In this document: piece after piece, positions 23,620-36,580 of the stretch
Position numbering within the stretch: the stretch's first letter is position 1
Layout of the letters: each line of letters opens with the position of its first letter
From: Azolla caroliniana
Lineage: Eukaryota > Polypodiophyta
Direction of reading: 5' to 3'
DNA: 64,000 nucleotides
Assembly: GCA_043228905.1 (NCBI GenBank)
Contig: JBHGNT010000015.1
Span: forward strand, 15,748,001 to 15,812,000
Position numbers and translations under genes: made by a program
The notes under the pieces: model-generated
Databases searched by the model: none
What the model was told of the DNA's origin: nothing
Seen by the model: only the letters and a program-made list of their open reading frames with translations

Positions 23620-26600
23620 ATGGAGAGATGGGCAGGATCAAATGAGAGGAAGACATATTCTAAGCATCTTCTGCACAGGCTTCATAGCTCTTGGAAAGAC
23701 AAGCAAAAGCCTCTGGACCGCACTATTGACTTCTGGAGACGATCCATCTGGGTCTATGCAAGCTATAAGGTATTTAGTATTTATATATATCCTTTTTTTG
23801 CAAATTGCATAAAATCATTATATATATATATATTATCCCCTGCATGATCTGTGTTTAGAATCGTTTGTAATACATGAGCTTATGTGGGCACAGGAGAAAT
23901 GCATTTTTTCTATAATAAAAAAGCTCTACTCAAAATGATATGTTTGTTTGAGTACATGATACCTTCACTTGAATTTGACTGCCCTCACCCTATCTGTATG
24001 AATATATAGAGTGTGCATCCTGATCATGCTAAATAAAACATGTCTAGGAGAATCACTCACAAAATATCTGAAAAAATATCATGTGCAAAAGGGTTCAGAT
24101 ATGTTTTCTTTACTACTCGCCTGGGTGCCCGTTTACATGTATGAAATCATAGAAAAATGATGTGAACATTACCACAAAACCTGAAGCAAGTGTAGAAAAG
24201 TTATATAAATCAGTAGTGGATTTTATTGGCTTCATAAATATTTCTAGATTCTCTCCATTCAACCCCCTTGGATAATGTAGGTGTGTTTAATCAACTGTAT
24301 TTTTTATATACATCTTATTGACGTGTGGGAATATATATGGTTTCCATTTGTAAGCGCACTATGTATTACTTTCTTTATTTCATTTCAGATTTGCCAAGTG
24401 CATACTCAATTTTTACACAAGGACAAGCAAAATATAGTATGGGAAATCCAGCATGAATGGGCAGCTGAAAAAGTATATGACTTATGTTCTGAACTTGGAG
24501 GCTTCTTTTTGAAGGTTCATTTCTATTTCTGAAATATTGGATTTTTCCGATTAAAAAACCTGGTGAATGAAATCTAAGGAATTTGTTTTTGACAACCAAG
24601 GTAGCACAAGTGATTGGCAAACCAGATTTAGCTCCAGATGCTTGGGTCAAGAAATTGGTGACACTTTGTGATGCTGCACCAACAACACCATATTCAACTA
24701 TAATTCATGTTTTGGAGCAAGAGCTCGGGATCCCAGTAGATTTACTCTTTGAGGAATTTGACAAGAACCCAATAGGCTCTGCATCGGTGGCACAGGTGCA
24801 AAACGCGCACATGCACATATTTTCTCTTCAGTTAAGCACGTTAAAAACATCCACAGTATATACTTTACAAAGGATCTCTAGGCATACTCACATCATATAA
24901 ATGACAATATTTTTGCTGTAATCTCTTGTTGAGTGATACAGGTCATTCCCTAAACCCTAAACCCATATTTTGTTCTCTTTTCTTTTTAGGATGACTATTC
25001 CCCCCTGAATTGGATATTATCCGGTATAACACACTTTCTCTCTGGGATCAGATTCTCCCCTGAATTTTATGATATATCATTTATCACACAACTCTCTTGA
25101 TAGACTTATCTACTACCAAAATAGTTCTTTCATTTGCTTGTGAGGGTAGTTTTTTGCATTTTCATACTATTACATTGCAGCTTTCAGATCTTTTTGTATG
25201 GAGAAGGTATAATACATTATTGTGACTATGATATTTTGGGTTCCTTAGTCCAATTTTAGAGACTTTGATCTGGATCGACCTATGCTAGAGATCTTTTCAA
25301 GACAAAATTATAGTATATCTAACTTGAGAATCTCACATGTGCGGAAAACCAGATTCTTTAGCCTCTTTTTATCTTATTTACTTTTATATTTACTAGTAAT
25401 ATTTATTTTATTTTGATTTTTTGTTCTCAAAGACGAGACAACACTTAGATGTAATTTCTTGTTTCGTCTTATAGACCATTTTGGCCTCTTAAAAGACATT
25501 AATATATCCTTCTTTCTCTCTCTATCAATGATTGCCCACATGATAAAGAGCAAAGCATCGGTGCCCCATGATATAATCTTGCCATTGTAGGTGCTTCCCT
25601 TGCTTCGGAGACCTCTCCATTTTGGATCGACCTATGATAGAGATATTTCGAAGACAAAAGTTACAATATATCTAACTTGAGAATCTCACATGTGCCGAAA
25701 ACCAGATTCCCTTGTCTCTGTTTATCTTATTTACTTTTATATTTACTGAGTAATATTCATTTTATTTTGATTTGTTGTTCTCCAAGATGAGGCAACACTT
25801 AAGATATAATCTCTTGTTTGGTCTTATAGGCCATTTTGGCCTCTTAAAAGACGTTAATATATCTTTCTTTCTTTCTCTCTCTCTCTCTCTCTCTTTCTAG
25901 TGCGATATGTTTAGTTCTATTTATTTTGGGTTTTTGTTCTCAAAGATGGGAAAACATTGTAAGATGGTATCTCTTATAGGAGATTCTGGCCTTTTAAAAG
26001 GCATTAATGTAGTTTTCTTTGTTTATTTTGAATGGTTGTGAGTATACAATGGTGTGCTTGATTAGGATATTTTCAAATCTCGAGAGGAAGATTCAAGGGT
26101 TGTCAAAGTCATTGCATTATGCAGGCACAAATGCCTTTCCTCACATCAGAATCAGCAATGCATCCATGTGGTGTAACTACACGAAATCGTTGGTATGATA
26201 AGAAATGTTGTGATTAAGGAAACACTTCCAACAGGAAATGACCTGGAGGATTTGTACATATTATATATTGACAAACAAGATCAAACTTCCAATGGCTGGT
26301 GAGGAAGAAGAATGTATCATATTTGGCTAAATATGCAGCAGAGGTATACAGGCTGTTATTAGGACAAGAAAGTAAACAAACATGGAAAATGTTTAATGAG
26401 AGGAAGCCTAATATACACAACTGACCTCACCACAGGCTTGACATAAATATGCAAAGATACTCTTTGATTCCTCCCCCACCCACATTGCTCATACCACATG
26501 GAATCCACCTTTTTTGTTCCACAAAATGTGTGAAATACCAGTGACCAGTTAAAATTTGTAAAGCCCCAATGGATTTGTTGGTGAGGATTTTATCTATGCC

Positions 26601-29600
26601 CATGATACCTTGCTCCTGCTTCTTGCACACATCTTTAACAGAGCAATGTGTGAATGTTTCCCTACTAGTTGAATAAACATACCATTGTACTCATTTTCAA
26701 GAGTGAAGATCCCATGATGCCCAACAATTATAGAACTAGAATGCTTGGGCACTTCTTGGCCAAACTATATGGTTTGATCCTAAATTCCGAATTGAGTGTA
26801 TGAGCAGAGAAAGATGGTTGCAATTCAATGAGAAAACAGGTTTCCAAAAGAGGTTCACAACTTTGAATCACATACTGAATTCGTGAGCTTTTATGAAGGT
26901 TGGAAGATCCCATAAAAGTTGGGGCTATTGCTGCTTTATGATCTTCTGGAAAACCATCAACATTGTACTGCAGGCTTGGCCCAAGCAGTGACTAGAGGCC
27001 CTTGGCATCCCATTGGATATGGAATGGAGAATCATGCACTATATGAATCTGTTTCGCGGAAAAGAGCACTCTCCTATTGGGTTGTCAGAGTTTGTAGCTA
27101 GTAGTCAAATTGTTACACATAACATTAGAGAGAGAGAGAAGGCATTTAAACAAGGAATACAAGGAATATCTTGGAAAAGTGGAAGAGAGAGAAGGCATTT
27201 AAAGTGTTGCAGATTCTAGAGAGAAGAATCTAGGAAGAGAGAGAACGTAGAAAAGAGATAATAAAGATGAAAGAGAGTGCAGGTCTGGAGTTGCCACCCT
27301 CGAACACCTCCTCTCAGCTCTAGAACAGTGATTCAACATTGAGTCGAATGGTGGCTTGAAGCCACTTGGGAAGTGGTGGAAGTTGGTGTGTAGAGGAAGG
27401 GGAAATGATTGGAGTCAAGGGAGAGTTTGAATTGTAGGCGAAGTTAGAGGTTGAGTAGGAGTGGGAGGAGATGGAGGGCTTGAAGGTGAGCCATCTTCGT
27501 CAGAAATAGGAGATTTCGGAGCAGCTGGGATTTTAACCGTGAACTTAGGTGAAAGCCTAGAGTCATTCAGCTAAGACTCCACAAAATGAACATCCCTAGA
27601 GATGACTAGGGACTTTGATTCTAAATCCCATAACCTGTAGGCTTTAGATTGTGTGCTATAACCAAGAAACTTGCATTTCTTGGTTTTGGACTCAAATTTA
27701 GTCCATTTATGATCTGAAATGTGAACATAAGCATCACAACCAAAGACTTTAAAATGAGAAACTGAGGGCTTTACACTTGTAAATGCTTTTGCAGCAGTTG
27801 ATGATGTAGACTGCTGTGTTGACAGCTTCACCCCAAAACGAGAGAGGAGGATCAGATTGAGAAAGCATTGTACGAGCCATCTCTTGGGCTGTCTGGTTCT
27901 TCCTTCCCACAAGACCATTTTGTTGAGTATTGGGTGTACAAAATTGGCGAGCAATGCTTCGTTGCGAGAAAAAACGGTGGAAAGACAGCTTCACCCCAAA
28001 ACGAGAGAGGAGGATCAGATTGAGAAAGCATTGTACGAGCCATCTGAGTATTGGGTGTACAAAATTGGCGAGCAATGCTTCGTTGAGAGAAAAAACGGTG
28101 GAAAGCTTGGGAGAAACTCTCCACCATTGTTGGGCCTGATCTTTGGAACTTTCTTTGATGTCTCGTTCTCGACAAGAACCACCCATTCTTGAAATTAGGT
28201 GAAGGCTTGAGATCTCTCCACGAGAAATTAAATCCAAACCTTATGGGAGAAATCATCAATGATAAGCATGAAGTAGCGTGCACCACCAAGAGTAGTGGTT
28301 TTCATGGGACGACAAAGATCCATGTGCACTAACTCCATATTAGATGTTGCACTGTGAGTGGCTTGATGTGGGAAAAGCTTTGGATGTTGCTTGCCATGAA
28401 GACAAGCCACACATGGGGTATTGGGAGTTTTGAAAATAGGAAGACCCTTGACTAGCTGTGAAGAGGAGAGCTTTGAAGAGAATCGTAGTTGAGATGACCA
28501 AACCTAGCATGCCACAATGTGGGATCTTCTTGTGCCACCATGGCTGGACAGCCTTGAAGAATATGAAGAAGATGAGATTTGGATTTTTCCAAGGGGCTGT
28601 GGGAACTTTTCAGGCGGTATAAACCCCCTTCTTGTGTGCCACTAGCTATCTATACCAAGGAGAGTACACAATCCTATGCATATTTAGGAGTAATGTTCAC
28701 AAGGCCTTGAATATCCCTATGAGAGGCTGCCTGTGCTCGACTTTCTCGTGGATATGAAGCCCCTGGTACTCTTGGAAGATAATGTGGACATTTATATCTC
28801 GAACTAATTGTGGTAGTTTGATACACTCATAACACCAAGTCTGCTCTCCTAGGTAGAAGGTTGGGAACTGAGCCTTTGTAGACCACAACTCACTAGATTT
28901 GAAGAGAGACCTTTAGTCTCAATGAGTTCTTGCATCATAAGGAGCAAAGCTTTGGTGCCTGATGATATCATCCAGGTAGATATAGGCGCAGCCCCAATAA
29001 TGTCCACAAGGCATATTCCGAACAAGACTAGCATTTATATCATCAAAATAGTTTCCTGAACATGGAGATAGTCATTGTTGGTATATTGTCACATGGCATA
29101 AGTATAAACGCCCTACCCCCAATCCAATATAGCTTGGATTGTCCACACTTGAACATTACCGGAGGAAAAAATGAAGTTATTTGGACTGGTATCATTACAT
29201 TGGATAGTGGATCAGCCCCACAACATTTCTTGGTAGGAAGACAGCCCATTATAAGTACTTTTTACACACCTTGCACGATGGGTTTACCATGAGGTGTTCA
29301 ATACACATTTCTCTTGCACTCCCTAGTGTTATATACAACAGTTTGGAACCTCTTCACATGAGTTAGAGATTGAAATAAGCAGATCTGCGTGCTAATCTAT
29401 GTAAGATCTGCCAATCTTGTCACCGGGGGATAGAATCAGAAGAATGTCTCTTGCCATTGTGTTGTTTTATATGAAATAAGAGGAAAATACCACTCCCTCT
29501 TCAAACAAGGGTTTGGCTCCCTCAAGTTAATGGAATATCAAGAAAAGTAGTTGGAAAATGATCACAACTGCTCATCAACAAATAACCATCACAACTTTCT

Positions 29601-32600
29601 TTGTCTCACTCTCTCCTTTTCATGCTACAAGTCATCAAGAGCCACATAACTGGGGTCTCAATAAGGACACTAAAAAAAAGGTTACAATAGATCAGGCATA
29701 GAAATTAACATATATGTAGACCACTGCCATTCGGGATCGCAGCCTGATCACCCTTATCATTGTCAAATACAAGCCATTATCATCCAATGCTTAGGATGCT
29801 TCCCTTTCTTCGGATGTCTCTCCATCTTGGATCAGCCCATGCTGGAGATCTTTTGATGATAAAAGTTTCAGACTATCTAAGTTTAGAATGTGAAGTGCTT
29901 AGATAGCTTGATGCTTTAGTATCTTATATTTACTTTGGTTTATCGTTCTCAAAGATGAGAACATTGTAAGATTTAATCTCTTGTTTGGTCTAATATGCCA
30001 TTTTAGCCTCATAAAAGATGTTAATATAAATTTCTTTGTTTCATTTAAACTCTCATGTAGGTTCACCGAGCAAGAATCAGGGGAGCAAAAAACTATGTTG
30101 CAGTAAAGGTATGTATGTCTTGCTAATAAAAACATGAAACCCTTGATTAAGGCTGACTGATGTAAAAGATTTAATTGTGAGATGTCTAATAATATGCTGG
30201 TCAGGTGCAACATCCTGGGGTTGAAGAACTCATGATGACTGACATACGGAACCTGAAAGCGTTTGCTGCTTTTGTGCACCGTTTTGATGTAAAGTTTGAT
30301 ATCTTATCAGCATTATGCGAGCTTGAAGAACAAGTATGTTAGTTGATTCTATGAAATTCATATGTAAGATTGTCTTTCAAGATATGACGTCTATAATATT
30401 GGTTTACTTGAGAAAGGACTATCATGAGCATTTCCGATGTCTCGTTAATGAATTCATCATTGTGTTATTAGGGCACATGATAGGTTGCTGGACTCACATC
30501 CCTTGAGTATTTATGACCTTTCATAATAGTTTGTTTGGACTTACTAGATCTTTCTACTTAACAATAATTAGAAGCTATTCTAAAGCATTGGAAAGACAAG
30601 GGGGTTATTTCTCTCAGCAATGTGGCTTCCTAGGTTTATGATAGTTGTTCACATCAAGCAATTGAGATTGTTTTACATCAAACTTATTGAAGATTAAGTC
30701 CCAAGGATCACCTTATGAAGGTTATAATTCTATTCCAAATGACTGTGAGTTAAATGATGATATAAAAGTGATTCCAATGTTAAAATGTTTCCATTGCATA
30801 AAAAATCTAGTAAATTTTTGCCTTGTAAGTATATAAAAATACTCGCTAAAACTCTGACTGGGAGTCAAGACTACGATAATAGAAAAGATTTTTGTTATAA
30901 TTTCCACATGCAACTAGAAAATTACTTTAAAATAGAGGTAAATATGTTATTCAGAAAAGTGATAACATCATTTGATTGATCAAGAGGTTATTCTGATTTT
31001 GTAACATTTAATAATCTCTATTCATAACAAGTTACATGCATCTAATACCTGCATTAATTTGATGCATCTTCTTTCTCATTTCACTACAGGTTGGACTTGA
31101 GTTTGATTTTGTGAGAGAGGCAAAATCCATGGACAAAATAGCAGATACATTACACGTTGCTAATCGTGGAAGACCTCCAGTCGTCGTTCCTCGATCTATC
31201 CCAGGATTGGTTACAAGGTTTGCATTTATTTATTTTTTCATTATTGAAATGGATATGTGAATTGTATAATATAGCAGTTTTATTCCTTTCCTTCCATGAA
31301 ACAATTTCAGAATGAACACAAATTACTTTCCATATATTCTGGCATAGAAACTTGATGAGAACCAATGTTTATAACGTTTTGTCTGGATATTCCAGACAGG
31401 TTTTGACAATGGATTTTATTGAAGGTTTTCCGCTTTTGCGGTTAGGTGAGGTGATGAAAGAAAGAGGCATCAATCCTGATGGAGCTATCGGAAGGATTGC
31501 GCAAAGGTTGATCTCCAAAACATATAAAGCTTTTATTTATTTATTCTTAATTTATAGAAGAATAGAATGTTTGGGTTGTCCCATGCTGGATATTTTGCAA
31601 TTATTTTTAGCGCAAATAGTCAAGAACAAGAGAACAAAGTTTTATGAAAGAATTCCTAAGTAGATCAAGATTTTCGGTGCTCAATCAAGACATTTATTAA
31701 TGATTTTTACAGGAAAATTCTTAAGGATTTGACAACTGCTTATGGACAGATGATTCTAAGGGATGGATTTTTTCAAGCGGATCCCCATCCTGGAAACATT
31801 TTAATTACCAAGGAGGCTAGGGTAAAAACCTTTACTTCGATTCTCTCAGTCTAGTTTTTTGAATTGATCCTATTAAAGGAAATCTCACATCTTATTTATT
31901 TATTTATTAATACATTCGTTGCTTTGAAAGGTCGCTTTGCTAGACTATGGTCAAGTGAAATGTTTATCGAATAGCTTACGGCTTGATTATGCAAAGCTAA
32001 TTTTGGCATTGAGTGCCGGTGAGCCCTTTGAGATTGGCCGATGCCTAGAGTAAGTCACATTTTCAATCGATTAATGAAAATAAAAATTCCTGATTTTTTG
32101 TCACATAAGTGGTAAATTTCTCATAATAAATTAATAGTATTTTCTTATAATTTCCTATTACTATTTTTCATGCATAGAAAAGAAACACTTCAGATTAATA
32201 AAGAAAACTTTTATTTCCAAGTCTGATTGGTAAAGGTTTCCAAATCTCTTCTAGGTTTACAGATCTCACACCAATGAAAGCTTTTCTTGCAGAAATCTTG
32301 GAGTGGTGATTTCCAAGAGAATCGAAGATGACCCTGTCTCATTCATGCTTTTGGCAGCAACGATGTTCGACACCAAGTTGCCAAATGGTCAAACAAAAGC
32401 AAACCCTTTCCTTAAAGACGATGTGATGAAAAAGTTTCATGTCAAGGTAAATTTTATTTGCTATGCATCTAATGAAAGGTATTTGTACAAGGTCATATAT
32501 GGAAAGTGATCGCAAATTACGGATTAGAAATATAGAAAGGTTTTTAAACATTTTTGTGGCATTGACAAGTTTTCATATCTCGTGAAAGTGATCCTTGTTA

Positions 32601-33006
32601 TCTTAATGTCAATGCTAAATACTGATGAATGGTGTAGACACAGTTTAATATGGAAGTTTGTATTGCAGAATTTCCCAAAGGAAATGTTCTTTGTGCTTAG
32701 GACAATACAGATATTGCGTGGGTTAAGTGTTGGCATGGGAATATCGTATTCTTGTGCCGAAGAATGGCGAGAGTTAGCAATGGAAGCCTTGTCCACATCA
32801 AATGACAATGATCAAATGATCCTTAAGGGTGGGTATTTCAAGTGTGCAACATCTGATGCATTTACATTGTTTAATTTTTAATCTGTCCATTGTGAAACTT
32901 TTGGTAAACATTTACAGAGGAATCTAGTTCAAATTCGCGTGCAAAAGATGCAAGGGAGCTTATTTGGAAGAGGAAGCGTAATCGACGTTTGTCATGGTCT
33001 CGGTGA
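23620..33006 (+). CDS. ABC1/UbiB-family atypical kinase (ABC1K), 12 exons
   Basis: Member of the ABC1K/ADCK/COQ8 family, which acts in mitochondria or plastids on quinone and lipid metabolism. Exons: 23620-23769, 24389-24514, 24601-24795, 30061-30108, 30205-30333, 31090-31217, 31396-31506, 31713-31821, 31931-32049, 32293-32446, 32669-32828, 32918-33006, giving 505 aa. Motifs are LGGFFLKVAQ (the KxGQ position reads KVAQ), NPIGSASVAQVHRARIRGAK (alanine-rich loop, split by intron 3), YVAVKVQHPGV (lysine), GFFQADPHPGNILI (catalytic loop) and LLDYGQVK (metal-binding Asp). The wording resembles what I recall of Arabidopsis At4g24810. His is replaced by Gln before ADPHPGN. No clear transit peptide is seen in the first exon, so an upstream exon or start is possible. 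Intron 3 is 5.3 kb and full of transposon relics. Confidence 0.92.
25205..25525 (+). mobile_element. LINE-family 3'-end fragment in ABC1K intron 3 (copy 1)
   Basis: About 300 bp is shared with 25590-25900, 29790-30045 and 56930-57215. Common blocks are GATCGACCTATG, TATCTAACTTGAGAATCTCA, ACCAGATTC and GTTCTCAAAGACGAGACAAC, ending in CCATTTTGGCCTCTTAAAAG and a TTAATATATC-(TTTC) tail. It is interpreted as a 5'-truncated LINE 3' UTR because the same tail closes the coding LINE relics. Confidence 0.8.
25535..25905 (+). mobile_element. LINE-family 3'-end fragment in ABC1K intron 3 (copy 2)
   Basis: It starts with a short reverse-transcriptase remnant (AAAGAGCAAAGCATCGGTGC, matching the LINE relic at about 28932). 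It then jumps directly into the same 290-bp 3' unit and ends in TTAATATATC-(TTTC)n-(CT)n. The internal junction suggests a deletion or a chimeric insertion. Confidence 0.8.
25906..26025 (+). mobile_element. Further truncated copy of the LINE 3' tail
   Basis: A short diverged copy contains TTTTGTTCTCAAAGATGGGA and CTTTTAAAAGGCATTAATGT. It lies directly downstream of copy 2 in the same orientation. Confidence 0.6.
26030..27540. other. Intron 3 sequence of ABC1K without recognised elements
   Basis: No domain or repeat was identified with confidence. It may belong to the 3' part of the Copia relic that follows, on the minus strand. Confidence 0.4.
27549..28600 (-). pseudogene. Ty1/Copia retrotransposon pol fragment (GAG-pre-integrase and integrase), rearranged
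   Basis: Read on the minus strand. Near 28500 there is LWHARFGHLN (gag-pre-integrase). LVHMDLC and GGARYFMLIIDDFSHKVWI (integrase core) follow at 28228-28360. Next comes QNGLVGRKNQTAQEMARTM with SFWGEAVNTAVYIINCC. The fragment ends with SVSHFKVFGCDAYVHI, TKKCKFLGYS and RDVHFVES (27571-27780). Frame changes and an internal duplication at 27820-28104 make it non-functional. It lies antisense inside intron 3 of the ABC1K gene. No LTRs were recognised around it. Confidence 0.9.
27820..28104. repeat. Scrambled internal duplication inside the Copia relic
   Basis: Block A (begins GACAGCTTCACCCCAAAACG, about 62 bp) occurs at about 27820 and 27982. Block B (GAGTATTGGGTGTACAAAAT, about 58 bp) occurs at about 27926 and 28046. 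The two blocks are almost identical between copies, so the rearrangement is much younger than the element. Confidence 0.88.
28655..30045 (+). mobile_element. Degenerate LINE relic in ABC1K intron 3, same family as the 20.9-22.7 kb relic
   Basis: Frame-hopping translation aligns with the 20.9-22.7 kb relic. SYAYLGVMF matches SYVYLGVTF, and ERPLVSMSSCIIRSKALVPD matches ERPLVTMLSSQLRSKSTLLH. HGISINALPPIQY (at about 29095) matches NGIDINNLPPLKY. A decayed cysteine cluster follows (about 29400-29460). The 3' end (29790-30045) is the shared tail ending TTAATAT-TTTCTTTG. It stops only about 16 bp before ABC1K exon 4. Confidence 0.82.
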
Positions 33007-36000
33007 ACAACTCAGTTGATCTCAATATATGGTTGATGTACACTATATAGGTAGAAATTACATGATATGGGGGTAACTGGCTTCAAATTTTGTCAAATGT
33101 ATATGTTAAGATTATACATAATTCAGTCTAGTCATGACTCATAACCATATGGCTTCAAATCAGGTAAAGCTTATGCGGAGACTCGGGGTTTCAAATCATC
33201 ATAAACCCCAAGGTTTTGCACAATTAATCACAACCATTCACCACTATCAATTATTAAATAAAAAGAGTATCGATAGTCATTTATCAATTTCTTCAAATGG
33301 TTGGACATGGTAAACATATCAAGCACTTCACAAATGTTTGATCACATAAATATACAAAGACAAATGAGAGCTTTATTAATCTAATTACCAAGAATGTCCT
33401 CCATACAATATAAAGCAAAGGATAGCTGAGGGTTAATGATGGCTTATATCACAAATGAGAGCTATATCAAGCTAATTACCAAGAATGTGCATAGTACAAC
33501 GTATCCAAGTACATTCAAGGGTTGCATGATTGGTCAAAATGTAGCTATTGGCTTTTATTCTTGGTTACTATGTAAGGGCTCGGCTCTTGATTTCTACTAT
33601 AGTCTCATTCCTTTGCTCATTAGGCTTTATTGTTATTGAAGAAATGATATAAGTATTAGTACAAGAATATTCTAACTTGAAATTTTCTGTGTTGACAATT
33701 CTTTACAATTAAATATTGTAGAATACAAATGCAAGATATATTATGACAAACCAAAATTGACCATAGTATATAGCTAAAATCACCATACAATGTTGCTTCT
33801 CTTTGCATAGGTTGATGCTCATGAGATTTGATCATATAGTTCTCCTATGTCCTCTTGGGCCTCTTGGGGATGGATGATTCCGTTAATCTATTGTTTATTA
33901 TAGAAAGTTATTCACAATATAAAGAACCTCTTACACACCTTTGGGGGGACAAGAATGCATCACTTTCAAGGGCATGAGCCTATTGAGATCAAGGAAGGTG
34001 TCTTCCATGGGGTATCGGGCTTGTTATCTCATACGCAATTGGAGGTGACTCATCAATGCCATGTGGAGCCCAAGGTGAACCTCCAAAGCATGGGTGATAC
34101 ACTCCATTAGAAAATTTGAGCGTTGTAAGAAATGTGTTGCGATGGATATGTTTATGCATTGGGAGTAGCTAACGGTCAAATATATATATAATCTTCAGCG
34201 TGAATCGCTCTCATATGTCTTTCAATGACATAATGTGTATAACACCATCTATGGTTCCTAACATACAACATTTAATTCAAAACCAATAAATTGGGATGGG
34301 CAACTTTGGATACACTAGATGAACTAGAATACTAACCATATTGAATATATGCGCATCATCACAATCACATTGTCCCAATTCCTCCCTATATTCAATTATA
34401 ACTCGTCGACTCATATGTACAACACCTCAAAACTAGCCTAAAATGTTCCTAGTGCAAGTTGAATTATCATTTTGGCTGTATTCAAGCCAACAATAGGCCA
34501 TCTTGTAAGTGATAATCATATCTATTACAAATTTTCTGAACTAGGTATTTCGGGTTCACAAATATCAACAATTGTTTTATCAAAGATTGATTAGAAATAT
34601 TGCACAATTTAACAAATAGGAATATCAAAAAATAGTCCTTTTTTTAATATTGTTTTCTAAAAACAAATCTGCATATATAAATCACATTGTCACAACAAAT
34701 CAATGAAATTGTGATAAATACTACAAACATATAATTAGGTGATGGTTACAAATTGAACATGTCAAGCCTAACATATAAAGACAGCCATATGCACCAAATG
34801 AAGTAATAAAAGCTAATTTTAGATATTCGTCAACACTTTTTGTACACATTGAATACAAATTAGCAAGACCCATCTCAATCATAGTTTAAAAAGTCCAAAA
34901 TGTTACAATAGGATTCACAAAACTATTGACCACTTGCTATATTTTAAAATCATCAATGCATTATTATATTGATTTCACATACACTCAAACTTTACTCTCA
35001 ATTTCTGGTCATGACCATTGATGGCATCACCATTAGCATGGGATACCTTTACACATCGCGAAAGACACCTAAAGATGACACTAAATACACAATAAGTGTT
35101 ATCATTGCATACTTTATTATAGTTTAACAAATTAGCAAGATCCATCTCAATCATAGGTTAACAAGTCCAAAATGTGACAATAGGATTGACGAAACTATTG
35201 ACCATTTGCTATATTTTAAAATCATCAATGCATTGTTATATTGATTTCACATACACTCAAACTTGACTCTCAATTTCTGGTCATGACCATTGATGACATC
35301 ACCATTAGCATGGGGTACCTGTACACATCACGAAAAGACACCTAAAGATGACACTAAATACACGATAAGTATTATCATTGCATACTTTAATATATGAGTT
35401 GGTTCATTCAGTATCATGAACAGAATACCACGGGCATGAGATAAGACAAAAAAATAGGTGAAGGATGTAGGAGTCATCGTGAAAATGAACAAAAATAACA
35501 CCAAATATGTAATCTAAGTCTCCAAGCCTTCTACACATTGATATGATATGATAGACTTCTTTATAAGTCAATTTAAAAAAATATGATACGGCGAAGCAAA
35601 ACATAATCATTGAACTACGTACCCAAGGTTTGCAAGTGAAACACTACAAACAACATTAATGCCAAATGAAACAATACTCTGCATCATTAATCAATGTCCC
35701 ACGAAAATTTTCACCCAAAACATTTTCAAGAAGGTATAATCATAGATATAAAACACTTTCAGAAAGGTAAGATGGCTGTGTGATTTTAGAATTCTAAACC
35801 AAGGTCTTTAAGTAATACAAAATAACCATCTTTTGTCAAGTCCATGACCAAAATGAAACTTGGTCCTGTATGAAAGTTTTACACTCATGTCCAATTGTGG
35901 GCTCATGAGAGATTTGGGCTATAATCAACACAATATATAAACATTTTTCAGTACATAACTTCATGAGAAGATTTACTTGTCGTGAATCATGTTACCACAG

Positions 36001-36580
36001 GATTTAGGTGAATTTCAGGACCAGTATAAAAATAACAACAATTCATTTGTATCAAGACCAATATGAGAGTCAATCTATTCCATCATAGATGGGTTCTGGA
36101 GACCCCAAGGCCAGGAAAATTTTGGAGTTTCACCCAATCTGCAAACATTTTGCAGTCTGCCAATGAAACTTTCAGTTATTTCAGCAGTTTCACCTTTCAG
36201 GGGAAATGTCTCTTGCTACTCTTGAGCTTAGTTTACTAGGGTTCCTCAACCAAATGTGGAACCCACTCTTCTAAATGAGAGTCTTATCAATTTTTTCTTT
36301 GGGTTTCAAATACTTGAACCAAGTGACTTTAATGCTAAATACTTGAAACAAAAATTCATTGCATTTCTCGGACTTCTAGCCAGTTACAATCAAATCAACA
36401 CGAATATGTTTCCAGTGAGTTACAAAGATGCTGAGCAGACTCGATACCTTCAGCTACAAGTTAACTGGTTGTAAGATCTCACATATAATTTGAGCAAACT
36501 GTCCTTGCAATGAAAACCTCTCTTTCACAAACATCCAACCAATCACATAACGCAACATGTCCTTGGTCCTTAGAATACAC
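33007..36580. other. Intergenic, AT-rich, convergent between ABC1K and the Sel1 gene
   Basis: No coding frame resembles a known protein. It holds the 272-bp tandem duplication at 34861-35391 and a short diverged repeat near 33357 and 33449 (ACAAATGAGAGCT with CTAATTACCAAGAATGT). The flanking genes are transcribed towards each other. Confidence 0.5.
34861..35391. repeat. 272-bp tandem direct duplication
   Basis: Copies begin at 34861 and 35133 (TAGCAAGA-CCCATCTCAATCA type). Both contain TCACATACACTCAAACTT and CTCAATTTCTGGTCATGACC. A modest number of substitutions separates them. No coding potential. Confidence 0.92.
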
